The notes beneath the pieces were generated by a model. It saw only the letters and a list, made by a program, of their open reading frames with translations, did no database searches and had not been told where the DNA came from. A stretch of 64,000 nt of DNA. Origin: Paramecium tetraurelia. Lineage: Eukaryota > Ciliophora > Oligohymenophorea > Peniculida > Parameciidae. Of the stretch, positions 49,129 through 60,460 are shown piece by piece. Each line of letters begins with the position of its first letter. The stretch's first letter is position 1. Position numbers and translations under genes: made by a program. Where the stretch lies: assembly GCF_000165425.1 (NCBI RefSeq), contig NW_001799488.1:317350-381349 (forward strand). The letters are read 5' to 3'.

Positions 49129-50258
49129 TCAACCTTACAGTCTCAACAAACACTCTTGAATGAATGTTTTAGTATCCTTTATAATGTGATAGACTCTTAT
49201 TAATTCATCGAATTGTCTGTTCCTATACACAGCTTCTGTATCACAAGAATCGCATTTATATTTATAACACTTTTCACAACAGGAATGTCCACATGGAATA
49301 TAAGTTCTTGGTTTTTCAAATAGATTTTAGCATCTACAACAACGAAGACTTAGTTTGAGTTCTGTTTCTAAGACTTCAATTCTCAATAAATGCTTTTGAA
49401 TTTGATTTTCCTAAGCAGACTTATCAATCTAATGATTCTATTGTATTAGTTTATCCTTGAGAGACTGATTTTAAAATAGTAATTATTATAAGAGAGACTT
49501 ATCTTAATGAGGGTCGACAATTTATTTTGGAGAGACCTCATTTGGTAAGGTTTATAAGGTTTTTTTGTTTAGTTCTTAGCGATCTTTCAATTGTTTTTTA
49601 ATATTTTCTAACTAATTTTGAAGATTTGAAATGACATTGTGTTATTGATCAATTTGTGAATTAGCATTTTTAATTAGATTTGTTTGCTTTTTGATAATTT
49701 AATCTTGTTCCTCAAGTTGGGAAAGCAATTATTCGATAGATTATTGATTCTGTTCTTAGGAGTTCCTGTATGAAAATTAAATTTTCTATATGTTATTTAC
49801 ATTGATAGCATTATCCTCAGTTATTAGGAGTTCGTATTAATAAATTTATTTCAATTTAAATAGTAAATCATCATATCTGGTATCTACTTCAAATTATTTG
49901 CCCTTAATTTGAATTACCTTTTGAGTTTACTTTTACAATTCATCGATTTTCTGATCATAATTCCTTTTTGTAATTTTTTCATTGAGTTACTATAGATCTA
50001 GTTATTGCTGCAAAATAAGAATACATAGTTACTTTAAATTTTGAACACTATGTACATGAAGGTGGAGAAGTTATCTTCATTACAAATGATTTATTTGTTT
50101 AAACATATTCTAATTGTTTTTATAAAGATTCAATTTAAGATTTTAAAGAGTAAACATCATGATGCTCACTTTTTTGCAAAAGCATCCTCTTTTATGAGAT
50201 GTCAGGAGTCGTAGCAGTTGGTCTTGTTTTTTGCAGATTTCGTAAATTGGGAAGCATT
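49129..50258 (-). CDS. Coiled-coil protein with C-terminal RING finger
   Basis: A coiled coil of about 260 residues (KDRQELNKKTLQTL, QQNHQIDKSAQENQ) is followed by a C3HC4-like RING: LRCCRCQNLFEKPRTYIPCG, HSCCEKCYKYKCDSCD. The order C-x2-C, C-x-H-x2-C-x2-C, C-x2-C is right for a RING or RING-like fold, so it may be a ubiquitin ligase; the coil would mediate oligomerisation. One 25-nt intron near 50000 (ends CAG) is required. The gene starts 95 bp from the divergent IQ-motif gene. Confidence 0.85.
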
Positions 50259-50353
50259 TTTAATTATTTATAATTAAAAATTAATGAGATGAAACTTATT
50301 GATAAGTGATATAGGAATTAATTCAATTCAAATATAAAATATATATATATAAT

Positions 50354-51082
50354 ATGTTTAACAAAAGGCAACTATTAAAAAACATTGTAGATCTCTATTA
50401 TCAATAAGTAGAATAGATGGAGACTAACTATGATATTGATAATAAATATGCCACCAAAATATAGTCCTATTATCGAATGTATGTGTTGCATAAAGCTTAC
50501 AAAAAGAATCAAAATGCAACAATCACAATCCAAAAATATTGCAGAGCCTATCTTGCAAGATAACTAGTAAAATAGAAATTGAGTGAATGCAAAAACAGAA
50601 GAAATGTATCTACTATTCTCATATTCCATTAGATTATTTATCTCTCTAATTAAGCACAAACAATCCAAAGGTATTTCCGAGGATATATTTATCGTAAATA
50701 TGTTCATGACTTTTACCTAAGAAAAAAGTAACTGGAGTTAATGAACATCAAAAATCAAAACTTCTTACAAGAATTACGTTCAAAAGCTGAATAAGAAAAG
50801 GAGGAAGAGAAAATCAGACATGAATAAGCTGCTAAATAAGAGTTCATGAAACTGGCTACTAATTTACATCATTTAACGTCAACCAAGTCTCAACCTGGAA
50901 TCTTTAAGCCACCATTTGCAAAGGAAAATCCAAAGGCCTTTGATATTGAAGTTGAAACTTAATTAAAAATTGCATTTCAAACTAATGTTCAATGGAAAAC
51001 CCAAAAAAGAAGTGGAAGTGCCCAAAGAGCAGTCACCAGTCAAGGATTCAGAATCAGACCTCAATCGTAGAAGCTCAAATGA
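50354..51082 (+). CDS. SPATA17-like IQ-motif protein
   Basis: Intronless, 242 residues. IQ calmodulin-binding motifs are visible: ATKIQSYYRMYVLHKAYKKN, ATITIQKYCRAYLARQLVKQ and AQTIQRYFRGYIYRKYVHDF. The C-terminal block TNLHHLTSTKSQPGIFKPPF is the most recognisable part of SPATA17, a conserved calmodulin-binding protein of flagellated and ciliated cells. The role is probably in cilia or axoneme. The stop TGA at 51080 is 30 bp from the converging DHHC gene's stop. Confidence 0.85.
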
Positions 51083-51112
51083 TTTCATATAATTTTATTG
51101 TTTTACTGTAAT

Positions 51113-51847
51113 TCAAAACACATATAACACTATTAGATTGATTAGAAACAAAGGCAAGAATAGGATACTGAGGTAGTAATAGAATAAATTGCCTTGTCCA
51201 ATACATCTTCCTAAAAAGTTGCTATGATGATGGAACTCTCTTATGCATACATTACAAATCTCGCAATGATAAGTGTCTTTTCGATATTGAACTATTTCAC
51301 AAATCTGGAATAATAGATAACTGAATACCTGACAATTGTTGTGTTTATTGAGAGTCTCTTGAAGGGATGTATTTATTCCAGGATTCATAACAGCTGCAAT
51401 CACATACCCTAGAAGTTCTAAGACATTGATTATGATCGTAATGCAATATTATATAGTTTTTTGTTTTGGCTTTGTAAATTAGAAATACGTAATCACCAAC
51501 AATGCAACTATAACAAATAGATTTATTATCCATTATGGACTAATTGCAAATATAGGTTCGTCATTGATGAAAATTAAAGGAGTGTAGTTTCCAAAATGTC
51601 TTTTCCACTCTTTTGCTTTGGTCAATTTCTATCTTGTATCATCGTCTGAATCATGATCAAAATACGATTCCTCCTCTTTCATCTTATTGATTTTCATTTC
51701 TATTTATGAAATCTCGGAATCATCCAATTCTTTCTCGATTGGTTTCTTTGAATCTTCTATGTTGTATTTGATATCTTCTTCATCAAATTAAACATTCATA
51801 TCATCATCATCATCATCATCTTACTTTTCAAAATACTCAAAATCCAT
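51113..51847 (-). CDS. DHHC-family palmitoyltransferase-like protein with altered active site
   Basis: An acidic N-terminus (MDFEYFEKQDDDDDD) precedes two membrane helices (IINLFVIVALLVITYF; ITIIINVLELLGYVIAAVMN), the zinc Cys-rich domain (CQICEIVQYRKDTYHCEICN, VCIREF), the active-site region HHHSNFLGRCIGQ and further membrane helices (LFYYYLSILFLPLFLINLIV). The catalytic DHHC reads HHHS, with the acyl-accepting Cys replaced by Ser and the Asp by His. The zinc Cys residues are kept. It is probably catalytically dead, perhaps a regulatory partner. A 24-nt intron near 51320 is likely. Confidence 0.85.
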
Positions 51848-53193
51848 AAAGTAATTATTTTACTAAATGAGATCGAAAAAATATAATTAAGTTTATTTTT
51901 CATTTTATTAATAATCTTAACTACTTAAAGGAAGGCAAGATAACATAACTTATTGGATATGAATAAAAGATAGTCAAATTTCAGGATAGATCAAAATGTT
52001 AGAAGTCATCCATTAATATGAATGACCTATAAATGAAATAATCTAAAATAATTAAAATTAATTTAATACTCTCTGAATTAAGAATTTCTTAAATTTGACA
52101 ATAAGATGCTCTTGAGGAGAATGCTTGGATAACAATTATTGATCAAACTAACCCTATTTAATAGAATTTAATAAAATAATTAAAAATAATAATCAAGTCA
52201 TAATTATAATTCGAGAAAGAGACAAAAATACTCATTTCTTAGATTTTATATGATCGTGCTAAAAAGTATTAACATGATTGGAATAATATTTATTTGACTA
52301 TTGAGAAGTTAAATATATTTTTAGAAGCAATAAGCTTTATGATGAAAAATGCTTTAATTTATTACAAAAATTAGCTAATTAATTATGATAATCAAAATAA
52401 TTCAATAATTAGACAAAAATAAAGATATGAAGAAATAAAATTATAATATTAAAATAAAAAACCAAGTACAACTATATAATTGAGAAAATAAATTATATAT
52501 AACTATTAATGAATGAATACGGCATTTTGAAATTGATTATTAGACAATTAGAACTTTTATCTACCAGATTCTGGTTCTTCCAAAATCAATATTTATAATG
52601 AATGCTTTTAATTCAGGGATTTAAAATTAATTGAAAATATTAATTGGTTAATGATTTACGAAGTATTAGAGAGATAATTAGACTAGATTATGTAATGAAG
52701 GATAGAGAATTTAACTTAAATTTAGACTTCATTTAAAGAATATACCAATAAGGAAAGTGATCAGTAATTAATATATTATTTAAAAAATAAAGTACAAAAA
52801 GAATCAAGTAAATTGGATAATTTGTATAGTGTTTCAAGTAAGTTGATAATTAAAATTATTTTGGTCAGCAGGAATTGGAATTGGTGAGAAATATCTAAAA
52901 ATAAGAAAGTGATAGAAGAACAAATGTAAAAAGGGAGAATATAAAAAATAAATCTAATATACCTGCATTATCCCTTGATTGACAATGTATATATTATGTT
53001 TAAGTAAATCTATTTATTTGTTGATTAAGTAATACTTCACATAAGTGCGTAATTTTTTTATTATTTTAAGTTCAAATATTAAAATTATTATGCAGATTAT
53101 AAAATTTTATTGTTTCTTTCAAGTAATTTAATTAAAAGTAGTTCAAATCTTAAATAAGCATTTGATTGTCCAATAATAATAATTAATTAAAAG
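51848..53193 (+). pseudogene. Relic with long coding-like stretches, family unknown
   Basis: From ATG at 52018 a frame rich in Lys/Gln/Ile runs to TGA at 52510, with a single in-frame TGA at 52096-52098. It reads as helices (QNLIKQLKIIIKSQLQFEKE, DWNNIYLTIEKLNIFLEAIS). Further coding-like pieces in other frames continue to about 53000 (ESDQQLIYYLKNKVQKESSK). The composition is like the other genes here, but no continuous frame was found, so I treat it as a decayed gene. Flanks at 51848-52017 and 53000-53193 hold nothing recognisable. Confidence 0.35.
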
Positions 53194-53732
53194 ATGTCTT
53201 GGAGGAAACCGAAAGTAATTCATTAAGAAAGTGGATGTGGGTATGAAATAAGAGGATTCACTGAACCAACATTCAAAAGAGTTCCTCATTGTCACAATGA
53301 TGATGACATTGATGTAGACATTCCAAATGGGGACCTTGAATTTGGTAGGAAAATGTATGGATAAGCATGTGCTGGTTGTCATGATTTAGGTACTCATTCA
53401 TGTATATTTTTTGAAAAGACAGCGATCTTGATTAAGGACCAGCTTTGAGAAATGCCTTTTTAAGAAGACTAGGATCAAATAAGAAATTTTCTAATTATGG
53501 ATGGGATTTAAGAGCAAGAAGATTGTATTGGACTAGGAAGCTATTGTGGGATTTCTTGTAAAATCCTGAGAAAATGTTTTTAGATACTAACATGCAATTC
53601 GATGGAGTACATCACCAATTATTATATTTTTAGATTCAAGACCCTAGAACTTTAGGTAGCATAATTGACTACATGCAATATTTAACAGTGTATACTCATG
53701 ATCACCGAGGATCAAAAAGACCCATCTTTTGA
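53194..53732 (+). CDS. Cytochrome c
   Basis: Electron carrier of the mitochondrial intermembrane space. The haem-binding motif is in YGQACAGCHDL (CxxCH), the axial Met in TNMQFDGIQDPRTL, and the C-terminal helix in IDYMQYLTV. The N-terminal region (MSWRKPKVIHQESGCGYEIR) is extended compared with animal cytochrome c. The intron at 53390-53418 (29 nt, ends AAG) falls right after the haem motif. The second at 53606-53632 (27 nt, no frame change) is supported because removing it restores the usual distance from Met to helix. Divergent cytochromes c are known in ciliates. Confidence 0.9.
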
Positions 53733-53980
53733 ACCACAATCAATATATATATATATGCATAACATTAAAATTTTAATATATCTTTTATATATATAAAACA
53801 GGCAATATTTTATTCCCAAACAAACAATTAAAATTAATTATTATACAGTGTTATCCAATCAAATTTAAGGTTTCTTTAATCTCATTTTCATAAAAATCAT
53901 TAATAGAAATTTTGGTATATATTAATATATTTATAAAATGATAATTTTCTATTTAATATGCATCCCAAATCATTAATTAC

Positions 53981-54620
53981 TCATTGTATAAACATTTAAT
54001 TGAATTTGAATAATGGAATTCTAATTGGAGAAGGTAATTAGTATGTTTATTAACTTGCAATAATTTCTGATTAAGGAGCTTGAGTTGAATTTGAAGAACC
54101 TACTACTCCTAATTTTTTAAGTTCTTTAGTATAATCATTTAACTCACTTTATTACTTTATTAAATCTTAAGTAAACTAATATATTTTTAAATTGATTTCT
54201 TACACTATCTAAATTATGATAATCTTCTGTAAGGTTTGCTATAAATTGAAGACAAATTACATATTTTATCATTGTATTATATGTATCAATTAAGTAAAGA
54301 ATGTTCCCCTTTACCTTTTCGATATTAATCGAACGATTATCACGAATTATTTAGTCTGAATCAACTGTTCCATTTTAATTTACTCGAACTTAAATAATTG
54401 GAATCTGAATAAATTCTAATTCAACTTACGGGCTTGTTGTAAAAACAATACTAATATTTTCTTTCTTCATAACTTATTAAATCATATTTTAATCAACATT
54501 CCTTCTAGATTCCTCCTAATTCTTATTATTGATATGAAACTCTTCTAATATCACAGCTGAAATATAAGAATTTATTTTCATTTTATAAACATTCCTATTC
54601 ATTCCTATATTTTAATCCAT
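53981..54620 (-). CDS. Unrecognised small helical protein
   Basis: A frame from ATG 54620 to TGA 53981 with a 28-nt intron near 54195. It starts MDQNIGMNRNVYKMKINSYI and contains SINIEKVKGNILYLIDTYNT, VICLQFIANLTEDYHNLDS and a Pro/Ser/Gln-rich tail. The helical middle with an LIDT..N pattern recalls small subunits of large nuclear complexes such as Mediator, but I cannot support a name. Codon use and Gln content match its neighbours. Confidence 0.65.
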
Positions 54621-54695
54621 TTTCCCTTTTGAAAATTTATGAAATATTTAAGTTTAAAAAATTATTATAAAATGAATCTGTATAAATCTCTACAT

Positions 54696-55568
54696 TCATT
54701 TAAAACATTTGATTGTATACTTTTGATAAAACGATTAAAACTAAATTGGCGGAGCTAGTTCCTTTATTGTCTCTTCTTATTCTTGTAGTTCTAATTATTA
54801 ATCATCTTTAATTAATTTATCATTGCCAATTTTAACCTAAGATTTTTATATGTCATTAATTATGGTATTTGTAATAGTCTAACTAGAAAGCTTATCTGTA
54901 GGCCCAATTATTTGTGAATCTAGAGAAATGGTAGGGAATATGGGTTGGTTGAACTAAGATCCAACTAAAAATGGTGGATTCAAATCAATTGCTTCTGAGT
55001 TTTGTGGTTTATCTGTATGGATAATCTCACTTTAAACAAATTAATTATCGAACTTCAACTTTTCAGTATTTAAAAATATGCTCCCTAATGTGTCAGGGCT
55101 ATTCTTTATCAAGTTTTGTAAGACTTCCTGTTCTGTTTTCTGAAAGGTCTAGTAAAAGGTCTAAAATCGAGAATCATCATACTTATTCGTAAAGCCAAGA
55201 CTAATTTTTCTTCTCTTACAGAATCATATATGAAGCAAAGAAAAGAAGAGTTTCGTTTTTTCCTTCAGAAATTAGTAATGCGATATTCTTTTTAGCTTCG
55301 TAGATTTCTTTCTTAATGATAGTTAAATCAATTATACAAATAAAATTTCGCATTTGTCCTCCAAACTTTTCGAGGCTAAAGATTTAGTGATATTTTCTAA
55401 GTTCAGGAGCTATTCTTGGTTTTCTAAGAGAAATATTGTTTAAATTCGTTTTTCCTCTATTAAATTTTAAACTTCAATATTTAAATCCCCTTTAATCGAG
55501 ATGACATAAAGAATCATTTAGTCAATGCTATGTGAAAATGTTTCTTAATGTACAATAATTTCAATCAT
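54696..55568 (-). CDS. Unrecognised protein
   Basis: About 270 residues from ATG 55568 to TGA 54696. The N-terminal half is helical (MIEIIVHQETFSHSIDQMIL, ENQEQLLNLENITKSLASKS, KKNIALLISEGKNETLLFFA); the C-terminal half is Pro/Ser/Gln-rich with LDSQIIGPTDKLSSQTITNT and a Glu-rich end. Introns of 27 nt (near 55310, ends AAG) and 22 nt (near 55165) restore the frame. No membrane segment or catalytic motif. It is tandem with the small gene downstream, 75 bp apart. Confidence 0.65.
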
Positions 55569-55891
55569 TATAATATTTTAATTATGATTATTAAATAGAT
55601 ATGATTAATTATAATTGGGTTTACCTTTGATTAAACCCTGTATATTTGATGATTAAAATTAAGCAGTTTGACTCCTGTATTTCTTTAAATTTTAAAAGTC
55701 ATTCAATATGTTTCAAATTCAAATGAGCAAGAAGGAATTTATTTCTATTTGCTTTACCCTCACATGTGTGCTAATGTAGATTGTAAGATGGGGACACAAT
55801 AAGTTCCTTATAAAAAATATTGATGTGCATCAAATAAATAAAACTTCTTTGAACTCTTTTATTCATCATTATTATTAATATTAGAAATAAA
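55569..55891. other. Intergenic, about 320 bp, divergent promoter region
   Basis: Lies between the start of the minus-strand unknown gene and the start of the ubiquitin-protease gene, so it holds both promoters. It is slightly less A+T-rich in the middle; no motif is recognised. Confidence 0.5.
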
Positions 55892-58246
55892 ATGAAAAAC
55901 GATGAAAAACTTTATTAGAACATTCAGAAAAGATTGGAAGGCAGGCTAGATTTCACCAACAAAAATGATGATATAAGAAATTTGTTAATTGAATGCAATA
56001 AAATTTAGGATGTACTTTTAGTTTAAAATATAAGAATGAATAAGGCTATAAAAGCATAAATCTGATATTTTAAGCAATCCAAAAATCAGGACAGAAAGTT
56101 TAGCTTTCTGATTCGGATCAAATTCAAATAGTTAAATCCTGCAAATCCTTAGCAATCCTCGGTTTCCTTTACAATTAGGATTAAATCAAATTATAAAATA
56201 AAGAGAAGGAATTCAGAGAAAATATCAGATATCAGATTGATGAACTTCAAATACAAGGCAGTTTAGAAAAAGCCTTCTTATTTGATGTTGCAATCAAGTG
56301 CGACAACAAAGAATAGTTTATAGAAATTAGCACAATAATTAAACTAATAGTGAATGTCCTAATATATTTTGGATCTGATTCGTTTCATTTCACTTAAATC
56401 TTTGATGTCATCATCAACGCTTTGTTACTTACAGGAAATAACACAACCATCGGAAAAGATCATCAGCTATTATCAATTTTAGACTAATTGCAAAAATTAC
56501 TTGAAGAGACAACCTCACCTTATTTGTGGACCATAATATTGGAGTCTATATTGAATGCCTCTAGACACACGGATAAACCCACAGATTTTGTGCAACCTAA
56601 TCTGATAGCAAGAATCATATTGTCCAAAGTATATAAGTTTATAAATTAGATTCCATTTATTAATGATCTCTTTAATTATTTTGGTAAATACTTGGGGAGA
56701 TGTTATAAATTTGAATATAAGATGTTCCAATCTATGCTATATTTTGGTGTAACAGAATCAACACTTGATATGATATTACGATTCAGCAAATATTTTGTCA
56801 AAAATTATCAAACAGAAATATTAATAGAAATGAGAAAGAATCTTATACCAAAACTCATAAAGTATATGAAAGCTACTAATTATTTTGATTAAATCTAGGA
56901 GTTGTTTAATTACTTCTTAATTTCATCCTAGTAATAATAGTTAAGTGATCAACAACTAGATCTATAGCATTTCGACGAAATAATAACAAATTATGATGAT
57001 AATTTTGATTTTTACAGTGAAAAACAACTACACAGAATTGCCAACTTTCTTACATTAATACCTCAAGGTATCAATAAAACAGGGTTAAAAAATTATGGAA
57101 CTTTAGAAACAAAATTAAGAGCCAAACATATGTTCAATCAGTAAATATCAAGATCTATGATTGAGAAAACAGAGTAAATTTAATATTGGTTTAATGAAGA
57201 AATTCAACAAGCTGAAAAAAGTCAGCCAACCTAGAAATTAGTTGGTTTGAGAAATCTATTAAATAGTATGAATTTGCAAATATTCATTTAGCCTGCTATT
57301 TGAACAGCTTTATCTAAGCACTCTTTTGGAGTTTGGATTTTAGAGATCTTATAATGAATAAGTTCAAAAGAGAAGAAATTGAATTTTTAAAACCCTTTAG
57401 TTTAAAAACCAGTTTCCTAAGAGTAATATTTTCAGAAATATCTTTAAGTGCTTCCTATTCATGGATTCAATGACTGAGGAAATTGATTACACTCCATTAT
57501 TGTTAAAAAGAGCCTTGAGAGAACCCTACAAAACAGACATCAGATAACAGGATGCTGCTGAATTTGGAGTTCATTTGTTTGAAGATATGGAAAATAATTT
57601 TGATCCAACAGAATATGTAAAGATCGATTTAATTAGTTTTTAGTCATAGATAAAGGAGATCTTTTATGGTGTGTCAAAATCTGTATTCCAATGTAAGAAT
57701 TGTGAGAAGCAAACCAAAGGTCCCAATGAAGAATTTATGTACATCACTTTGAACTTTGAAAACGATAGAAATGTGTAGGAGGATATAGAAAAAATGATCT
57801 GGAGGCATTAAGTGAATGAATAGATTACATTTAAATGTGATTAATGCAAAAATACTAGTTAGAGTACAAGGACTCTAGAATTTTCAAAATTGCCTAAGAA
57901 TTTAATCATTTTAATTAATAGATTTGAATTTGAATAAGGAAATCGATATAAGATAAACGATTCAATCAACATTAAACCTATTATATAGATAAAAGAGAAT
58001 CAAAAGTCTTTAAATTATGAATTATATTCGATTATTATCCATTTTGGACAAACCCCAGATATGGGACATTATACTGTTTATTGTAAGGTGAAAGAAGATT
58101 GGCATAGATTTGATGATAGTATCGTAAGTAAAATTGATAGAGATTTTACTAAAGTTCAAAGGAATTTCAAGTAAAAATATAATTAATATCCATTTAGAAA
58201 AGAAGAAACTCCGTATTTGTTATTCTATCGAAGAAAAAACGGATGA
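55892..58246 (+). CDS. Ubiquitin-specific protease (USP, C19 family)
   Basis: Deubiquitinase. A ~440-residue helical N-terminal region (perhaps armadillo-like) precedes the catalytic domain: Cys box GLRNLLNTCYLNSFIQALFW, then KTDIRQQDAAEFGVHLFEDM, a zinc ribbon (QCKNCEKQ ... KCDQCKN), FSKLPKNLIILINRFEFEQG and His box GHYTVYCKVKEDWHRFDDSI. Catalytic Cys, His and Asp are present. Introns: 56012-56034 (ends AAG), 57266-57291 (two residues before the catalytic Cys) and 57423-57448 (ends AAG, needed to reach the QQDAAEF frame). The size and helical N-terminus resemble the larger USP9X/USP34-type enzymes in outline only. Confidence 0.92.
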
Positions 58247-58462
58247 AATGATTTATAAACTTTTTATTTTCAAATGAGTTCTACACTTTTTCATCTATTA
58301 TGTTTTTGTTTATCTTAATGTCATTTTTATATACTTCATTCAATTAAATTTGAGTTTTAGAGGAGTGAAGGAAGAATTGATATTGATTTTAGTAATAAAA
58401 AATATTCAAAGCTGGGATTCAAGCTTGAGACCTTTCATTAAAATAGTCATTTGATCTTATTT

Positions 58463-58488
58463 TAAGGCTGAGTTTTCAAGCTCAGCTT
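58463..58488. terminator. Hairpin between converging genes
   Basis: AAGGCTGAG is followed after eight bases by CTCAGCTTT, an almost perfect 9-bp stem in very A+T-rich sequence, lying between the stop codons of the converging USP and SPP-like genes (58246 and 58509). It could shape 3' ends or block read-through; no function is shown. Confidence 0.35.
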
Positions 58489-58508
58489 TGGATTATTCAG
58501 GATTATAT

Positions 58509-60058
58509 TCAACTATAAAATTGTCCATTAACTATATAAACTCTATATTTTACGTATTTATCATAGAATTCTCCATACCAAATTGTTCTTAGATCACCTT
58601 ATCTGATTGCCCAAAGACATGTAAACAATATGATCAAGGGGTACACAAATATTGATTGAGGAAGTTAGATTTAACTATTTTAAGTGGTTAATGTTCCTAC
58701 TAGCCAACACATTATTCCCAAAAAGAGGCCAAGCAATCCAATTATAAAGTATACTCTAGAATTCCTGTTTCTATCAAATCTATACAAATAAGATATGGAT
58801 ATCCCTGGGACCACTAGATCCATCAATGATAGCCAAACACAGACTTTATTTAAATTGTATCTAAATTATGGAATCTGAAAAAGCACTGGATAATTAGAGT
58901 ACTATGTCAATAATAAACTATTATTACTTGCAAGACTATAATTTCATAATTGACATGGAATAGTTTAGTCAAAAACACGAAATAATAGATGCAATCAAAT
59001 AATATGATGCCAACATACAAATAAGCGACTCCTCTTAAATTGATGACCTTAAATAATCTAAACAGGGATCCAGATATGCAAAATGTAATTATATTTGATA
59101 TGTACCAAGCTTGATTCAGTATCAAATAAAGGACTACAAAAAAAAAGGATAAAAACGCCGAGATGCAATCGCATCTCCTTATTGATTTAAACACTTCAGC
59201 TTACAATTTTAAATTTACTGATAAAAAGCATTGGAGTTCATTAAATAGAAACCAACAACAAAATAAAGCAAATATTAAACACATTATCAGCACTGTTTCA
59301 TACCAAGCATTTATATAATGGACAACAACATAAAACATTACGGATGCCACAATATAAAAAAGGTACAATATCAAATTCACTATGAACCCCTAGAAGTAGA
59401 GCACTTGGCCTTCCAATTAGAAAGCCTATATTGCAATTAATCTATTTAAAAAAGGATGTTTCTATAGATCCATTTCTATTTTTAACGATCTAATTTTGGC
59501 CATCTTTGTTAAGAACCAGACGCAAATACATCCAAAAACAATAATTATTGCCATTGATCCATCAAAATTGATTTTTATTTATGATGGATCATTAAATGTT
59601 TAGTACTAACAAATAAACCAATATTAAAACATTAGAGTCTCTTATTAACCAGACTGAGGAAGAATTATTTCTATTTAAAATTGCATCATTCCTGAATTTA
59701 TTGTATTAGTGCCCTACTTCACATCTGCACATGTATTATTTATAACAATATTTGTCTCATTTATGATTTGGAGATTTGCAGATTACTTGAATCCTAGGGC
59801 TGCAACTGAAGACTAATTGTTATAAATATTATAGCCATTCAGGATGATTTCTAAGGAATTTTCATATTTCGAATCTTAGGTGGCATTAATCATTTATAAA
59901 CGAGGTGGTGTGCAACATGAAGTATGTGACCAATGAAATGAATCATTGTATGACGATTCTGAGCTATATATCACCCAAGAGTTTTAAAAAGAGTCAACAA
60001 GAGTAATACTTTATGAAAAGCAGCATTCCACATAAAATAATAAAATACTTATAAACAT
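58509..60058 (-). CDS. Signal-peptide-peptidase-like (SPPL) intramembrane protease, degenerate motifs
   Basis: Signal peptide (MFISILLFYVECCFSQS), a lumenal domain of about 150 residues in the position of the PA-type region of SPPL2, then about eight or nine membrane helices (SMAIIIVFGCICVWFL, LILYLFYIVASVMFYVVVHY, LIFALFCCWFLF, YVGIILFDCIYYFVFLTKLF, IIGLLGLFLGIMCWLV). Catalytic Asp 1 lies in LLFDCIYYF (usual YD). Asp 2 lies in LSLMDLVVPGISISYLYRFD (usual GxGD...PG), and the PAL motif reads LPQSIFVYP. Both Asp residues are kept but the GxGD Gly and PAL Leu are not, so activity is doubtful. One intron of 26 nt near 58890 is required. Confidence 0.8.
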
Positions 60059-60460
60059 ATTAATAATACAATAATCTCACTACTATTGTGTTTAGTATTC
60101 ATATATATAAATTAATAGAAAATTGAGGAAAATTAGATGGGATCTTTTAATTTCAAGCATAAATAACTATTTGGTATACCAATTTGATTATTTTATTGAA
60201 TGAAATAATGTACTTCATAATAAGGATTTAGGAATTTTATTTTGGAAGCATACATGATAATTGAAGTACAAAGTACAGTGAAATAAATTTCTGGTGATCA
60301 GATATCTGACTCATCTTAATATATACTAATCAATTTTTATTATTCATTCATTTTTTTTAGTTTTATTAATAAATCATATAATCGTTATACTATTTTGAAT
60401 GCTTAATACTTCAATTAATTTTTTTGAGGAGAATGACATAATCAAATTAAGGAAATATGT
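60059..60460. other. Intergenic, about 400 bp, divergent promoter region
   Basis: Between the starts of the SPP-like gene (minus) and the coiled-coil gene (plus). A+T-rich, no continuous frame, no motif recognised. Confidence 0.5.

Noticed and set aside
53750-53770. AT dinucleotide run near 53.75 kb
   Set aside because: Short simple repeat of the kind expected in a genome this A+T-rich; similar runs occur elsewhere in the window.
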